This document shows, piece by piece, positions 57,076 to 64,000 of a stretch of DNA of 64,000 nucleotides. Every line of letters begins with the position of its first letter. Position 1 is the first letter of the stretch. Source of the stretch: Rhizobium tropici CIAT 899 (GTDB taxonomy: Bacteria; Pseudomonadota; Alphaproteobacteria; Rhizobiales; Rhizobiaceae); the NCBI RefSeq assembly GCF_000330885.1, contig NC_020059.1:1849001-1913000 (forward strand), written 5' to 3'. Position numbers and translations under genes: made by a program. The notes beneath the pieces are model-generated. The model was not told where the DNA came from, searched no databases, and was given only the letters and a program-made list of their open reading frames with translations.

Positions 57076-57272
57076 GGACCTTTGGTGCCTCCAGGCAAAT
57101 CGATTTCCGGCAAGGCTACGCTATCGCGGCAAGCTTGCACGGTGATTGGCCGACATCGGATTTCATGGCAGCGACATTACATATAGGCATTCGAGAAGCA
57201 AACAGAAGGCCATTGCACGCGGCTCGCGCTGAGCTACAGTCCACATGGTATTGATCTGGAGAACCTGCCTTT

Positions 57273-57965
57273 ATGACGACTGCCGACTATGTCGCCCTCG
57301 CCCTTTTCATCTTTCTCTGGGTCGCACTGAACTGGATCACCAGCAGCGCCAGCTTCTTCAATCGCACCAGCCTGACTCGGGCAATGAACGAGCGCCGCCG
57401 CGAATGGATATACAACTCGCTGCGCCGCGACCTGAAGATGATCGACACGCAGATCCTCTCCGGCCTGCAGAACGGCACCGGCTTCTTTGCCTCCACATCG
57501 ATTTTCGCCATCGGCAGCTGTTTTGCGCTTCTCGGCGCCACCGACAAGATCAACGCCTTCTTCTCGGACATGCCCTTCATTCTCAACGGTGGTCGCACGG
57601 CCTTCGAAATCAAGGTGGCCGGGCTTGCCTGCCTTTTCGGCTATGCCTTCTTCAAATTCGGCTGGGCTTACCGCCTGTTCAACTATTGCACCATTCTCTT
57701 CGGCTCCCTGCCGATGCGCGAGGATGCCATTCTCGATCCGTTGGCCGCGGAAAGAGCCGCCGAGCGCGTGGTGCGCATGAACATCATTGCAGCGCGCAAT
57801 TTCAATGCCGGCCTCAGGGCAATCTTCCTGTCCATCGGTTATCTCGGCTGGTTCCTGAGCCCCTATGTCTTCATGGCGACGACGATTTTCATCATCGTGG
57901 TGCTGATCCGCCGTCAGTTTTTTTCCGACGCCCGTCTGGCCATCATGGATGGCGATATGCCATGA
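57273..57965 (+). CDS. DUF599 family membrane protein
   Basis: This 230-residue protein has about four hydrophobic segments and the family start ALFIFLWVALNWI. The middle segment NGTGFFASTSIFAIGSCFAL and the C-terminal RRQFFSDARLA fit DUF599. The function is unknown. It is followed after 61 nt by a DUF1624 gene and an ICMT-like gene, forming a short run of membrane proteins on one strand. Confidence 0.9.
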   Translation: MTTADYVALALFIFLWVALNWITSSASFFNRTSLTRAMNERRREWIYNSLRRDLKMIDTQILSGLQNGTGFFASTSIFAIGSCFALLGATDKINAFFSDMPFILNGGRTAFEIKVAGLACLFGYAFFKFGWAYRLFNYCTILFGSLPMREDAILDPLAAERAAERVVRMNIIAARNFNAGLRAIFLSIGYLGWFLSPYVFMATTIFIIVVLIRRQFFSDARLAIMDGDMP

Positions 57966-58026
57966 CAAGGCCGCGTTGGCCGATGCCGACGCAAATACTT
58001 GAATTCATGCCTGGAAGGACTCCGTA

Positions 58027-59016
58027 ATGGCCGCCATCGCCGCGAGCGCCGACGTTCCGCAAAAGACGCCTCGCATCGGCATTCTGGATACGGCGCGCGG
58101 TGCTGCCCTGCTCGCCATGGCGAGCTATCATGGCACCTGGGATTTCGAATTCTTCGGCTATCTTGATTCTGGTACGGCGGAAACCGGCTGGCTGAAGCTC
58201 TATGCCCGCGCCATTGCCAGCACCTTCCTGTTCCTGGCTGGCTTCAGTCTCGTGCTTGCCAATACGCCGGAAATTCGCTGGCGGTCCTACTGGCGACGGC
58301 TGGGCATGATTGTTGCTGCAGCTGCCGCAATCTCACTCGTCACCTTCATTGGTATGCAAGACGAATGGATCTTCTTCGGCATCCTCCACAGCATCGCGGC
58401 GGCGAGCCTTATCGGCCTCTTGTTCCTGCGCCTGCCCGCATTCCTCACGCTTCTGGTCGCGGCATTGCTCACCATCGGTATCGTGATCGACAACGTCATC
58501 GCGCCGTTGTCGCTGCATTCAACGTTCTTCGACACGCCGTGGCTATGGTGGGTAGGGCTTTCGGAAAATATCCAGCGCTCGAACGACTATGTGCCGCTCT
58601 TCCCGTGGCTAACGCCATTTCTGTTCGGTCTCGGCATCGCGCAATTGGCAATTTCTCTCGGCTGGCTGAAACATCTCGCAAAATTCGGGCCTGGCCGCAA
58701 TCTCGTCGCGCGCGCCGGACGTCATAGCCTGATCTTCTATCTAGTCCATCAGCCCGTGCTATTCGGCCTGGTCTATCTGCTGTCCCTTGTCGCTCCTGCC
58801 CCGCCGCAGGACCCGACGGTCGGCTATATCAGGCAATGCGTGGCCTCCTGCACGCGATCGGGCAGCGAAGCCATGTGCCGCAGCTTCTGCCAATGCACGC
58901 TCGACAAGTTGCAGGCTCAGAATCTCTTCAAACCACTGCAATCCGGAGCGATCAAAGCAGATAGCGATGAACGCGTAAGCCGAATCGCGATACAATGCAC
59001 GGATGAAGCGCAATGA
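58027..59016 (+). CDS. Heparan-alpha-glucosaminide N-acetyltransferase-like (DUF1624) membrane protein
   Basis: This 329-residue protein has about seven membrane helices and begins with the motif RIGILDTARGAALLAMASYH, which contains the histidine conserved in DUF1624 and HGSNAT proteins. Such proteins may carry acetyl groups across the membrane to a sugar. The C-terminal 60 residues add a Cys-rich segment (CVASCTRSGSEAMCRSFCQC) with six cysteines in about 25 residues, which could form disulfides or bind metal. Confidence 0.85.
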   Translation: MAAIAASADVPQKTPRIGILDTARGAALLAMASYHGTWDFEFFGYLDSGTAETGWLKLYARAIASTFLFLAGFSLVLANTPEIRWRSYWRRLGMIVAAAAAISLVTFIGMQDEWIFFGILHSIAAASLIGLLFLRLPAFLTLLVAALLTIGIVIDNVIAPLSLHSTFFDTPWLWWVGLSENIQRSNDYVPLFPWLTPFLFGLGIAQLAISLGWLKHLAKFGPGRNLVARAGRHSLIFYLVHQPVLFGLVYLLSLVAPAPPQDPTVGYIRQCVASCTRSGSEAMCRSFCQCTLDKLQAQNLFKPLQSGAIKADSDERVSRIAIQCTDEAQ

Positions 59017-59028
59017 CAGGGTTATTCT

Positions 59029-59502
59029 ATGAATGCCTATCGTTCGAAGTCGCTGAGTTTTCCGTGGCCGCCGCTGCTCTATAGCCTCGCCGTCATAGCA
59101 GCGCTGTCCCTGCAGCGATGGTATCCCTTGCCTTTGCCCTTCATCTGGGCGCTGGTTGCATGGGTGGTTGGAGCGCTCCTGACCGCCATCGCGGTGACAT
59201 TGAATGTCTGGGCCGTCAAGACGCTCCTTGACCGCCGCACAACCGTTCTGACGCAGCGTTGCACAGCGCATTTGGTGACGTCAGGCCCCTTTCGTTTCAC
59301 CCGCAACCCAACCTATCTCGGCTATACCTTGCTGACCGCAAGCTTCGGCCTTCTGATCGGCAATCTCTGGTTCCTGGTCATGGCAGCAGTGGCGGCCGCC
59401 TTGACGACCTTGCTCGTCATCCGCTGCGAGGAGATGCATCTCCTCTCGCGATTCGGCTGCGAATTCGAGTTTTATTGCAAACGGACACGCCGCTGGTTTT
59501 GA
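59029..59502 (+). CDS. Isoprenylcysteine carboxyl methyltransferase-like (PEMT/ICMT) membrane protein
   Basis: This 157-residue protein has about four membrane helices and the C-terminal signature GPFRFTRNPTYLGYTLL followed by CEEMHLLSRFG, typical of the ICMT/PEMT superfamily. Bacterial members methylate small lipids or have unknown acceptors. It starts 12 nt after the DUF1624 gene, so the two are probably an operon. Confidence 0.88.
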   Translation: MNAYRSKSLSFPWPPLLYSLAVIAALSLQRWYPLPLPFIWALVAWVVGALLTAIAVTLNVWAVKTLLDRRTTVLTQRCTAHLVTSGPFRFTRNPTYLGYTLLTASFGLLIGNLWFLVMAAVAAALTTLLVIRCEEMHLLSRFGCEFEFYCKRTRRWF

Positions 59503-59548
59503 AAACGAAGGGAGGCGAAAGATAGCCCAACAAAATGGCTAGTTATTT

Positions 59549-59998
59549 TTACTGGTTTCCGAAACCAAAAAGAATCTGACCGATCTTCATCCTCTTGCGG
59601 TAAACCAGATGCGTCTCGACTGAGTCACCCTCGCCAGCATAGAGATCGAATTGGCGAAGTGATCTCGTGCCAGATGCTGCTTCCAGTCGAGCGAATTTTT
59701 TCGAGGTTGAGAAAGAGCAGCCGGTATTACCGCAATCCACGCGGACCTCGCCTGCCAAATATTGCTTTGATTCAATGGTTGCGCTCAGTCGAACGCTAGT
59801 TTCCGGGTTATCGATGAGCTGACAACGAATCCCAATTTCGCAAGTCGCCTGGCCATAGACTGGATCCTCGCCATCCAGTAAAAGCGCGTAAGCTATTGAA
59901 ATACCCGGTTGTGTGACCTCGGTTGCAGTGCTGCTACCCACGCTCGGAAAAATGGCTGCGACGAACACAGCAAGAGCTGCCCCGATTCCCGCAATCAT
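59549..59998 (-). CDS. Exported hypothetical protein
   Basis: This 149-residue protein has a signal peptide (GIGAALAVFVAAIFPSVG, about residues 3-20) and a beta-rich mature part with two cysteine pairs (CEIGIRC and CGNTGC). The ATG at 59998 follows AAGGAG with a 7-nt spacer, which decides the start. No domain is recognised. It lies downstream of the MerR gene on the same strand but with a 92-nt gap. Confidence 0.72.
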   Translation of the reverse strand: MIAGIGAALAVFVAAIFPSVGSSTATEVTQPGISIAYALLLDGEDPVYGQATCEIGIRCQLIDNPETSVRLSATIESKQYLAGEVRVDCGNTGCSFSTSKKFARLEAASGTRSLRQFDLYAGEGDSVETHLVYRKRMKIGQILFGFGNQ

Positions 59999-60090
59999 GC
60001 TACATCTCCTTGCGAACGCCTTCCGTTTAGAAAGCATTCTCGCCGGAACTATGGCAGCGAAATTGTTTGCTTAAATGACAACGAGCGCGA

Positions 60091-60480
60091 TCACGTCCCA
60101 ACGCCGATTTCGGCCAGGCGCCCGAGGCACGCTTCTTCGACATTGTCGAGTTCGCTCAGCGTGTCATCGATATCCTTACGCTTCTGACGCAGCTCGTCAC
60201 GCTTCTCATCGACGCGCTTCATCAGCAGCTTCAGCTGGCCGATCTCGCCCGGAGGCTCCTTGTAGACCTGTATGATCTCGCGAATTTCGGCAATAGTGAA
60301 ACCGATGCGGCGGCCGCGCAGAATTTCCATGATCAGACGCCGGTCGGCCGGGCGAAATAGGCGCGTGCGGCCTCTCCGCTCAGGTTGAATGAGGCCCTCG
60401 TCCTCATAGAACCTCAACGTTCGGGTCGAAACCCCGAATTCCCGAGTGAGCTCCGTTATGCTATAGTATCCGTCGACCAA
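60091..60480 (-). CDS. MerR-family transcriptional regulator
   Basis: The protein has 129 residues. Residues 1-70 form the winged helix-turn-helix (YYSITELTREFGVSTRTLRF, then RLFRPADRRLIMEILRGRRI), and the rest is a dimerising coiled coil. There is no metal-binding Cys pattern. The size and the palindrome upstream fit the LiuR-like group, which controls branched-chain amino acid or fatty acid breakdown genes, but no such genes are adjacent. Confidence 0.9.
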   Translation of the reverse strand: MVDGYYSITELTREFGVSTRTLRFYEDEGLIQPERRGRTRLFRPADRRLIMEILRGRRIGFTIAEIREIIQVYKEPPGEIGQLKLLMKRVDEKRDELRQKRKDIDDTLSELDNVEEACLGRLAEIGVGT

Positions 60481-60513
60481 GAATCCGCCCCTAATCTGCT
60501 GGCCATCATAATA

Positions 60514-60535
60514 TTGACTTTTACGTAATAGTCAA
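60514..60535. promoter_or_regulatory. 22-bp palindrome, probable MerR/LiuR-like operator
   Basis: TTGACT-T-TTACGTAA-T-AGTCAA is a palindrome with one mismatched pair. It lies 34 nt upstream of the MerR start codon. The TTACGTAA centre resembles LiuR-type sites. It probably serves autoregulation. Confidence 0.55.
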
Positions 60536-60932
60536 TTTTGACGGGTTGCGGTCAGCTCTTAATCCGCCAGTGCGGCACCAAATCATAGGCCCACAGGGTC
60601 TGAGAGGGCGAAATTTCCCGTAAATTCGATGGGAATAGTCATAGAGACAGCGGACACCTCGGCGATTCGAACGCCCGAATCAATGCGATGGGAAGTACGA
60701 AACGGTGGAATGCGGCGATTGTATCTTGAACAATGGCAGACGTCATTTAGCTGGAAGGCCTCCGGCTCGTCCGACGCCTCTAATTGGGTTCGCTTGAAAT
60801 CTATATAAAAACAATTGGATGATGGAAAAGAGCTCATAGGGAAGCGCAGCCACCGAGGCGGTAGCATTGCCATCATCTTCCCCTTATCCTGACGGCCTCC
60901 TACCCATCTCCTCATTTCCGCTAGAGAGTGCC
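60536..60932. other. Region without a supported gene
   Basis: This DNA lies between the MerR palindrome and the deformylase start. An open frame on the minus strand (60583-60915) has no recognisable domain and unusual composition. The deformylase promoter should lie in the right half. Nothing further is recognised. Confidence 0.4.
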
Positions 60933-61427
60933 GTGTCTGTCCGCCCCATCATCCGCTTTCCCGATCCGCTATTGCGAACCCCCTCCGCTGCCGTGGCCGC
61001 TTTCGGCGACGATCTGCGGATGCTCGTCGATGATCTGCTGGACACCATGCGGGCCGCGCCTGGCGTCGGCATCACCGGCCCGCATATCGGCGTCCTCAAG
61101 CGGGTCGTCGTGATCGAACTCAGCCGCGAGGATGGCGTGCGCATCTATATCAATCCGGAAGTTCTGTGGTCATCGGCGGAAACCGTGCGGCATACGGAGG
61201 GTAGCGTTTCCATGCCCGGAGCGACAGAGGAGATCGTCAGACCGAAATCGATCCGCTTTCGTTATCGGGATATCGCCGGCGAAACCCATGAAGCGGAGGC
61301 GCATGACTTTCTGGCCATCTGCATTCAGCACGAGATCGACCAGCTTGACGGCATTTTCTGGCTGCAGCGGCTTTCCAAGCTCAAGCGCGACCGACTGGTG
61401 AAGAAATGGGAGAAGATGCAGGATTGA
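60933..61427 (+). CDS. Divergent peptide deformylase-like protein lacking canonical metal ligands
   Basis: This 164-residue protein has the deformylase fold but altered motifs. Motif 1, normally GxGxAAxQ, is GVGITGPH (residues 44-51). Motif 2, normally EGCLS, is EGSVS (89-93), so the metal-binding Cys is Ser91. Motif 3, normally HExxH, is HEIDQ (133-137), so the second His is Gln137. Only one of the three metal ligands remains. It therefore probably lacks classical deformylase activity. The GTG at 60933 begins the conserved part after a GAGAG site. A canonical def-fmt locus is presumably elsewhere. Confidence 0.85.
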   Translation: MSVRPIIRFPDPLLRTPSAAVAAFGDDLRMLVDDLLDTMRAAPGVGITGPHIGVLKRVVVIELSREDGVRIYINPEVLWSSAETVRHTEGSVSMPGATEEIVRPKSIRFRYRDIAGETHEAEAHDFLAICIQHEIDQLDGIFWLQRLSKLKRDRLVKKWEKMQD

Positions 61428-61443
61428 TATAAGCAAACGGAAA

Positions 61444-61463
61444 CGGGCGCCCGAGGGCGCCCG
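61444..61463 (-). terminator. GC-rich hairpin downstream of the exported duplicated-motif protein
   Basis: CGGGCGCCC and GGGCGCCCG form a 9-bp stem with a 2-nt centre, followed on the minus strand by TTTCCGTTT. It lies between the convergent deformylase-like gene and the exported protein gene and may end transcripts from the latter. Confidence 0.6.
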
Positions 61464-61487
61464 CTCTGCAAGAGGTTGGATCCGCGA

Positions 61488-62024
61488 TCAGCCCTTGAGC
61501 TTGGTATTGCAGAGGCTGTAATAGCCGCCGCCCTTCTGGATCCACTTCAGGCCGCCGAGCGAATTGCTGGCCTTGGCGGCGTTGTAGGCGTCGACACAGG
61601 TGTGGAAGCGGCCCTTGCCGGGCGTCTCGGTAGCATATTTCGGGTCGACCTTTGCGGGGAAGGTTACGCCGGCCGGGGCAGCCGTGGTCGGCTTTGCCGG
61701 TTCTGCTGCCGGCGGCTTGGTAGCGTCGGGCTCATTGGCGTCGACCTTGGCTGCCGCGGTGGTCTTCGCCGGCTTGGCAGGCGTCGTAGCCGCCGGTGCA
61801 GTGGTTGCGGGAGCGGTGGTGGTGGTGGCGCTGGCGTCCGCGCTGCACTGCGTTGTGCGGAAGTCATTCCACTTCTGGCCGTTCAAGGTACCAGCAGTTT
61901 TGGCAGCCTGATATTTGGCGCTGCACTCTTTCATGGTTAGCGCAGAAGCCGAAGAAGCGAGGCCCATCGAGCCTACAACTGTGAGAGACGCAAAAGACAT
62001 CAACAGAATGGCACGACTTGTCAT
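61488..62024 (-). CDS. Exported protein with two copies of a Cys-containing motif
   Basis: This 178-residue protein has a signal peptide (ILLMSFASLTVVGSMGLA, about residues 6-23). Two related modules, residues about 31-60 (C34 and C60, CSAKYQAAKTAGTLNGQKW) and about 140-172 (C143 and C172, CVDAYNAAKASNSLGGLKW), flank a linker rich in Ala, Thr, Pro and Lys. The pattern C-x4-Y-x-A-A-K-x6-[LG]G-x-K-W is repeated. The modules could each form a disulfide. The start at 62024 follows GGAGGAA with suitable spacing. The function is unknown. Confidence 0.8.
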   Translation of the reverse strand: MTSRAILLMSFASLTVVGSMGLASSASALTMKECSAKYQAAKTAGTLNGQKWNDFRTTQCSADASATTTTAPATTAPAATTPAKPAKTTAAAKVDANEPDATKPPAAEPAKPTTAAPAGVTFPAKVDPKYATETPGKGRFHTCVDAYNAAKASNSLGGLKWIQKGGGYYSLCNTKLKG

Positions 62025-62402
62025 TGGCATTTCCTCCGCTCTATGACGAATGTCGAAACTATTAATCGTATCGTCCCCATCGATTGTCAATCGACACGCG
62101 ATCTGGAGGCGACGGAAGACACCATATGCGGACGAACATGAACGCAAACTGTACAAAAATAGCTATCGAAAAGAGTGACTTGACTGAAGCAGCAATCCTG
62201 GATGGCGGTTCATCCCTGTGCTGAGTTCAGCCGGAAACGGAAGAATCGATGGGCCGATTCACATTGCAATTTTACTTCCGTCATTCGCGGCCAGCGATAC
62301 GCCTGGGCAAGGGCGATCCCAGATCAAATACAACCTATCATGAGCTTCGGTCTTGAAGTGCGGGCACCTCGCCCTAGTTTCCGTTATGCAGTTCCCCTCT
62401 CT
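62025..62402. other. Intergenic region upstream of an orphan terminator
   Basis: No protein gene is supported here. A possible plus-strand promoter CTTGAA (62352-62357), 17 nt, TAGTTT (62375-62380) precedes the terminator at 62403. The left part should hold the promoter of the exported protein gene on the minus strand. Confidence 0.4.
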
Positions 62403-62440
62403 ATGCCCTGGATGCTCTCCCTTCCAGGGCATTTTTCTTT
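62387..62440 (+). ncRNA. Orphan terminator and possible short regulatory RNA
   Basis: A perfect 10-bp stem (ATGCCCTGGA with TCCAGGGCAT, 62403-62432) with loop TGCTCTCCCT is followed by TTTTCTTT. No plus-strand gene lies within 950 nt upstream. Pyrimidine-rich runs in the loop and 5' of the stem could pair with ribosome binding sites, as in anti-SD sRNAs. The RNA start is uncertain, so the transcript may be longer than shown. Confidence 0.35.
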
Positions 62441-62608
62441 CAGACGTTTTTTCTGGAAGATAAGGCTGTCGAGAGACAATGCGCCAAAAGATTCGCCACA
62501 GCACTCAAATGAGTATAGGCTTATATCACCGTTGGCTACCGAACCCGTAGGCGCTAGCGGCTGAGAGAGGTGATTACTCTCGCCTGCGGAGGTCAAGGAG
62601 TTACCCGC

Positions 62609-62776
62609 ATGACCTCGCATGATACTAGCGACAATATCCTAAGCGATCAGAAACTGCATGATCTTCTCAAGGCAGAAGACAGGATCGATCTTTTGGAGAA
62701 ATCAAAACGCTTCGTTCCGAATGAATCGGAAGTACCGTTGGCAGAGGACGCTGAAGAGCGCTCCTGCGAGCTATAG
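62609..62776 (+). CDS. Possible small acidic protein
   Basis: This frame of 55 codons starts with an ATG 8 nt after a perfect AAGGAG site. The product is highly charged (KLHDLLKAEDRIDLLEKSKR) and helical in appearance. No family is recognised. It is followed by an inverted repeat (GGACAGGTC with GACCTGTCC, 62796-62817) that lies before the convergent lipB gene. Confidence 0.45.
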   Translation: MTSHDTSDNILSDQKLHDLLKAEDRIDLLEKSKRFVPNESEVPLAEDAEERSCEL

Positions 62777-62795
62777 CAGTTTTCGCCATCAAATC

Positions 62796-62817
62796 GGACA
62801 GGTCGTTTGACCTGTCC
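62796..62817. repeat. Inverted repeat between convergent genes
   Basis: A perfect 9-bp stem (GGACAGGTC/GACCTGTCC) with loop GTTT. No T run follows on either strand, so it is a weak terminator at best, perhaps bidirectional or Rho-assisted. Confidence 0.6.
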
Positions 62818-62878
62818 TGCCTAGCACTAAAATTCATCGCAACATCCAGCATCGTCTTCGGACGATCGCCGATCACCT

Positions 62879-63595
62879 TCACGCGTCATTGACAGTTTCG
62901 CCGAAGACCTGTTCAAACGCCTCACGCAGGCGGATATCGACATCCGCCATCATGACCGGCAAGCCGAGATCGACGAGGCTGGTGACACCATAGGCCGAAA
63001 TTCCGCAAGGAATGATGCCGGTGAAATGCCCGAGATCGGGGTCGACGTTCAGCGAAAGGCCGTGAAACGTCACCCATTTGCGCACGCGGATGCCGAGCGC
63101 CGCAATCTTGTCTTCAGACACGGTGCCGTCAGCTAGAGTGGGCTTCTCCGGGCGCCTGACCCAAACGCCAACTCGATCCTCTCGCCGCTCGCCACGCACA
63201 TTCATCGAATCAAGCGTGCGAATGATGACCTCCTCGAGCGCGCCGACGAAGGCGCGGATATCCTGCCGGCGACACTTGAGGTCCAGCATGACATAGGCGA
63301 CGCGCTGACCTGGCCCGTGATAGGTATATTCGCCGCCGCGTCCGGTCGCAAAGACCGGGAATCGATCCGGCTCGATCAGATCGGCGGCATCGGCGCTGGT
63401 GCCCGCCGTATAGAGCGGAGGATGTTCGACCAGCCAGACGAGCTCCGGCGCTTGCCCTTCGGCAATCGCGGCCACCTCTGCCTCCATGGTGGCAACCGCC
63501 TCCTCATAAGGCACGAGACCGTCGCTGATCCGCCAGCGGACGGGCGGCGTACCTTGAACGGGAAACATCTGGTGAGAAAGTTCGGTGCGAAGCAT
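62879..63595 (-). CDS. lipB: Lipoyl(octanoyl) transferase
   Basis: This 238-residue enzyme moves octanoate from acyl carrier protein to lipoyl domains. The conserved [34 protein letters not shown] with the active-site lysine, and [15 protein letters not shown] with the catalytic cysteine are present. The ATG at 63595 follows AAAGGA with a 7-nt spacer; a longer frame upstream has no family similarity. No lipA is adjacent. Confidence 0.96.
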   Translation of the reverse strand: MLRTELSHQMFPVQGTPPVRWRISDGLVPYEEAVATMEAEVAAIAEGQAPELVWLVEHPPLYTAGTSADAADLIEPDRFPVFATGRGGEYTYHGPGQRVAYVMLDLKCRRQDIRAFVGALEEVIIRTLDSMNVRGERREDRVGVWVRRPEKPTLADGTVSEDKIAALGIRVRKWVTFHGLSLNVDPDLGHFTGIIPCGISAYGVTSLVDLGLPVMMADVDIRLREAFEQVFGETVNDA

Positions 63596-63769
63596 ATGGC
63601 AGTCCTTTGCGCGCCGCAGGCCGCATGTGTGGAAATCCTGCGCGCCGACGGGTTGTCCACATATGGCGCCATTCGGGCGGGAATTCAAACATGTAAGGCG
63701 TTTCGGCAGTATTCGCACATGTCAGATCGGAGGAGCTGTGAAGGAATTTAAAAAAACTGACATATCGCT

Positions 63770-63798
63770 CTTGTGCCCCCCGAATGCTTTTGCTACAT
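63770..63798 (+). promoter_or_regulatory. Probable promoter of tRNA-Leu
   Basis: CTTGTG, a 17-nt spacer and CTACAT resemble the rhizobial housekeeping consensus CTTGAC-N17-CTATAT (4 of 6 and 5 of 6). The predicted start near 63805 is about 28 nt before the tRNA. Confidence 0.5.
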
Positions 63799-63832
63799 GC
63801 AGCCGCGCCGGAGCAATCCGGCCTACCACGAT

Positions 63833-63917
63833 GCGGTCGTGGCGGAATTGGTAGACGCGCAGCGTTGAGGTCGCTGTGGGGCAACCCGTGGAAGTTCGAG
63901 TCTTCTCGACCGCACCA
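63833..63917 (+). tRNA. tRNA-Leu(GAG), CCA encoded
   Basis: The acceptor stem GCGGTCG pairs with CGACCGC, the anticodon loop is TTGAGGT (anticodon GAG), the variable arm is long as in class II tRNAs, the T-arm contains GTTCGAGTC, and CCA is encoded. It reads CUC/CUU leucine codons. Confidence 0.97.
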
Positions 63918-63919
63918 AG

Positions 63920-63948
63920 AACCCGGCTTTGGCCGGGTTTTTTGTTTT
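63920..63948 (+). terminator. Rho-independent terminator of tRNA-Leu
   Basis: An 8-bp stem (AACCCGGC with GCCGGGTT) with a 4-nt loop is followed by TTTTGTTTTT, directly after the tRNA. Confidence 0.9.
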
Positions 63949-64000
63949 TAAATCAATGCGTACCTAACGCTTTCTTCAGCACCACATTATCCCGCACGCC

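Noticed and set aside
60583..60915. Minus-strand frame of 110 codons upstream of the deformylase-like gene
   Set aside because: No ribosome binding site, no domain, and composition unlike neighbouring genes. It may be non-coding promoter DNA.
63953..64000. Possible C-terminal end of a minus-strand gene at the right edge
   Set aside because: Only 15 sense codons before a TGA are visible, too few to support a gene.

Overview
The window is a chromosomal segment of a fast-growing rhizobium (Rhizobium or a close relative; species not assigned). The evidence is high GC, alphaproteobacterial protein sequences, dispersed rhizobial intergenic repeats, and family-level markers such as DUF2336, DUF1489, the HTH-citrate synthase pair and an ECF41 sigma factor. 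It is mostly housekeeping DNA with two insertion sequences, several repeats and a few accessory modules. There is no rRNA, CRISPR array, prophage or conjugative module.

Layout. 1-3360: tail of an unknown gene, a flavodoxin-like gene coupled to an ECF41 sigma factor, an IS481-family element and tRNA-Ser(UGA). 3590-4990: a possible small RNA, a 3-methyladenine DNA glycosylase and an IS200-type element with hairpin ends. 5000-8440: a marR-emrA-emrB efflux operon with 8-nt overlaps. 8560-14580: a DUF883-like membrane protein, then ppiD-trpD-trpC-moaC-moeA on one strand. 14640-25750: gnd, a TehA-like channel, a VOC protein, a hydrolase, two divergent citrate-synthase-family genes around palindromes, a LysR/LysE pair, a FecR plus CHASE2-cyclase pair and a NiCoT transporter. 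25750-33770: rhodanese, GlxA/FtrA-like regulator, pyrG-secG-tpiA, a secreted hydrolase and parE.

34000-46660: AI-2E family permease, GNAT, DUF2336, flavin reductase/nitroreductase, an exported hypothetical protein, an acyltransferase, thrS, DUF1697, yidD, an IscU-like scaffold, folE, hisI and a patatin-like protein. 46660-55610: CBS protein, rhomboid protease, a possible sRNA, PAS and PilZ proteins, proline iminopeptidase, a transglutaminase-like protease, a membrane protein behind an exact CtrA box, and a DD-carboxypeptidase with a SPOR domain. 55660-64000: sdaA, a run of membrane proteins, a MerR regulator with a near-perfect palindrome, a divergent peptide deformylase, small exported proteins, lipB and tRNA-Leu(GAG).

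The most notable points are a palindromic repeat that lies in frame inside yidD with an identical inverted copy 125 bp away, a deformylase homologue that has lost two of three metal ligands, three intergenic terminators with no gene to terminate (possible small RNAs), palindromes between two citrate synthase paralogues one of which carries a DNA-binding-like domain, and a 45-bp repeat family, one copy of which encodes the C-terminus of a regulator. No complete new system is demonstrated; these are testable leads.
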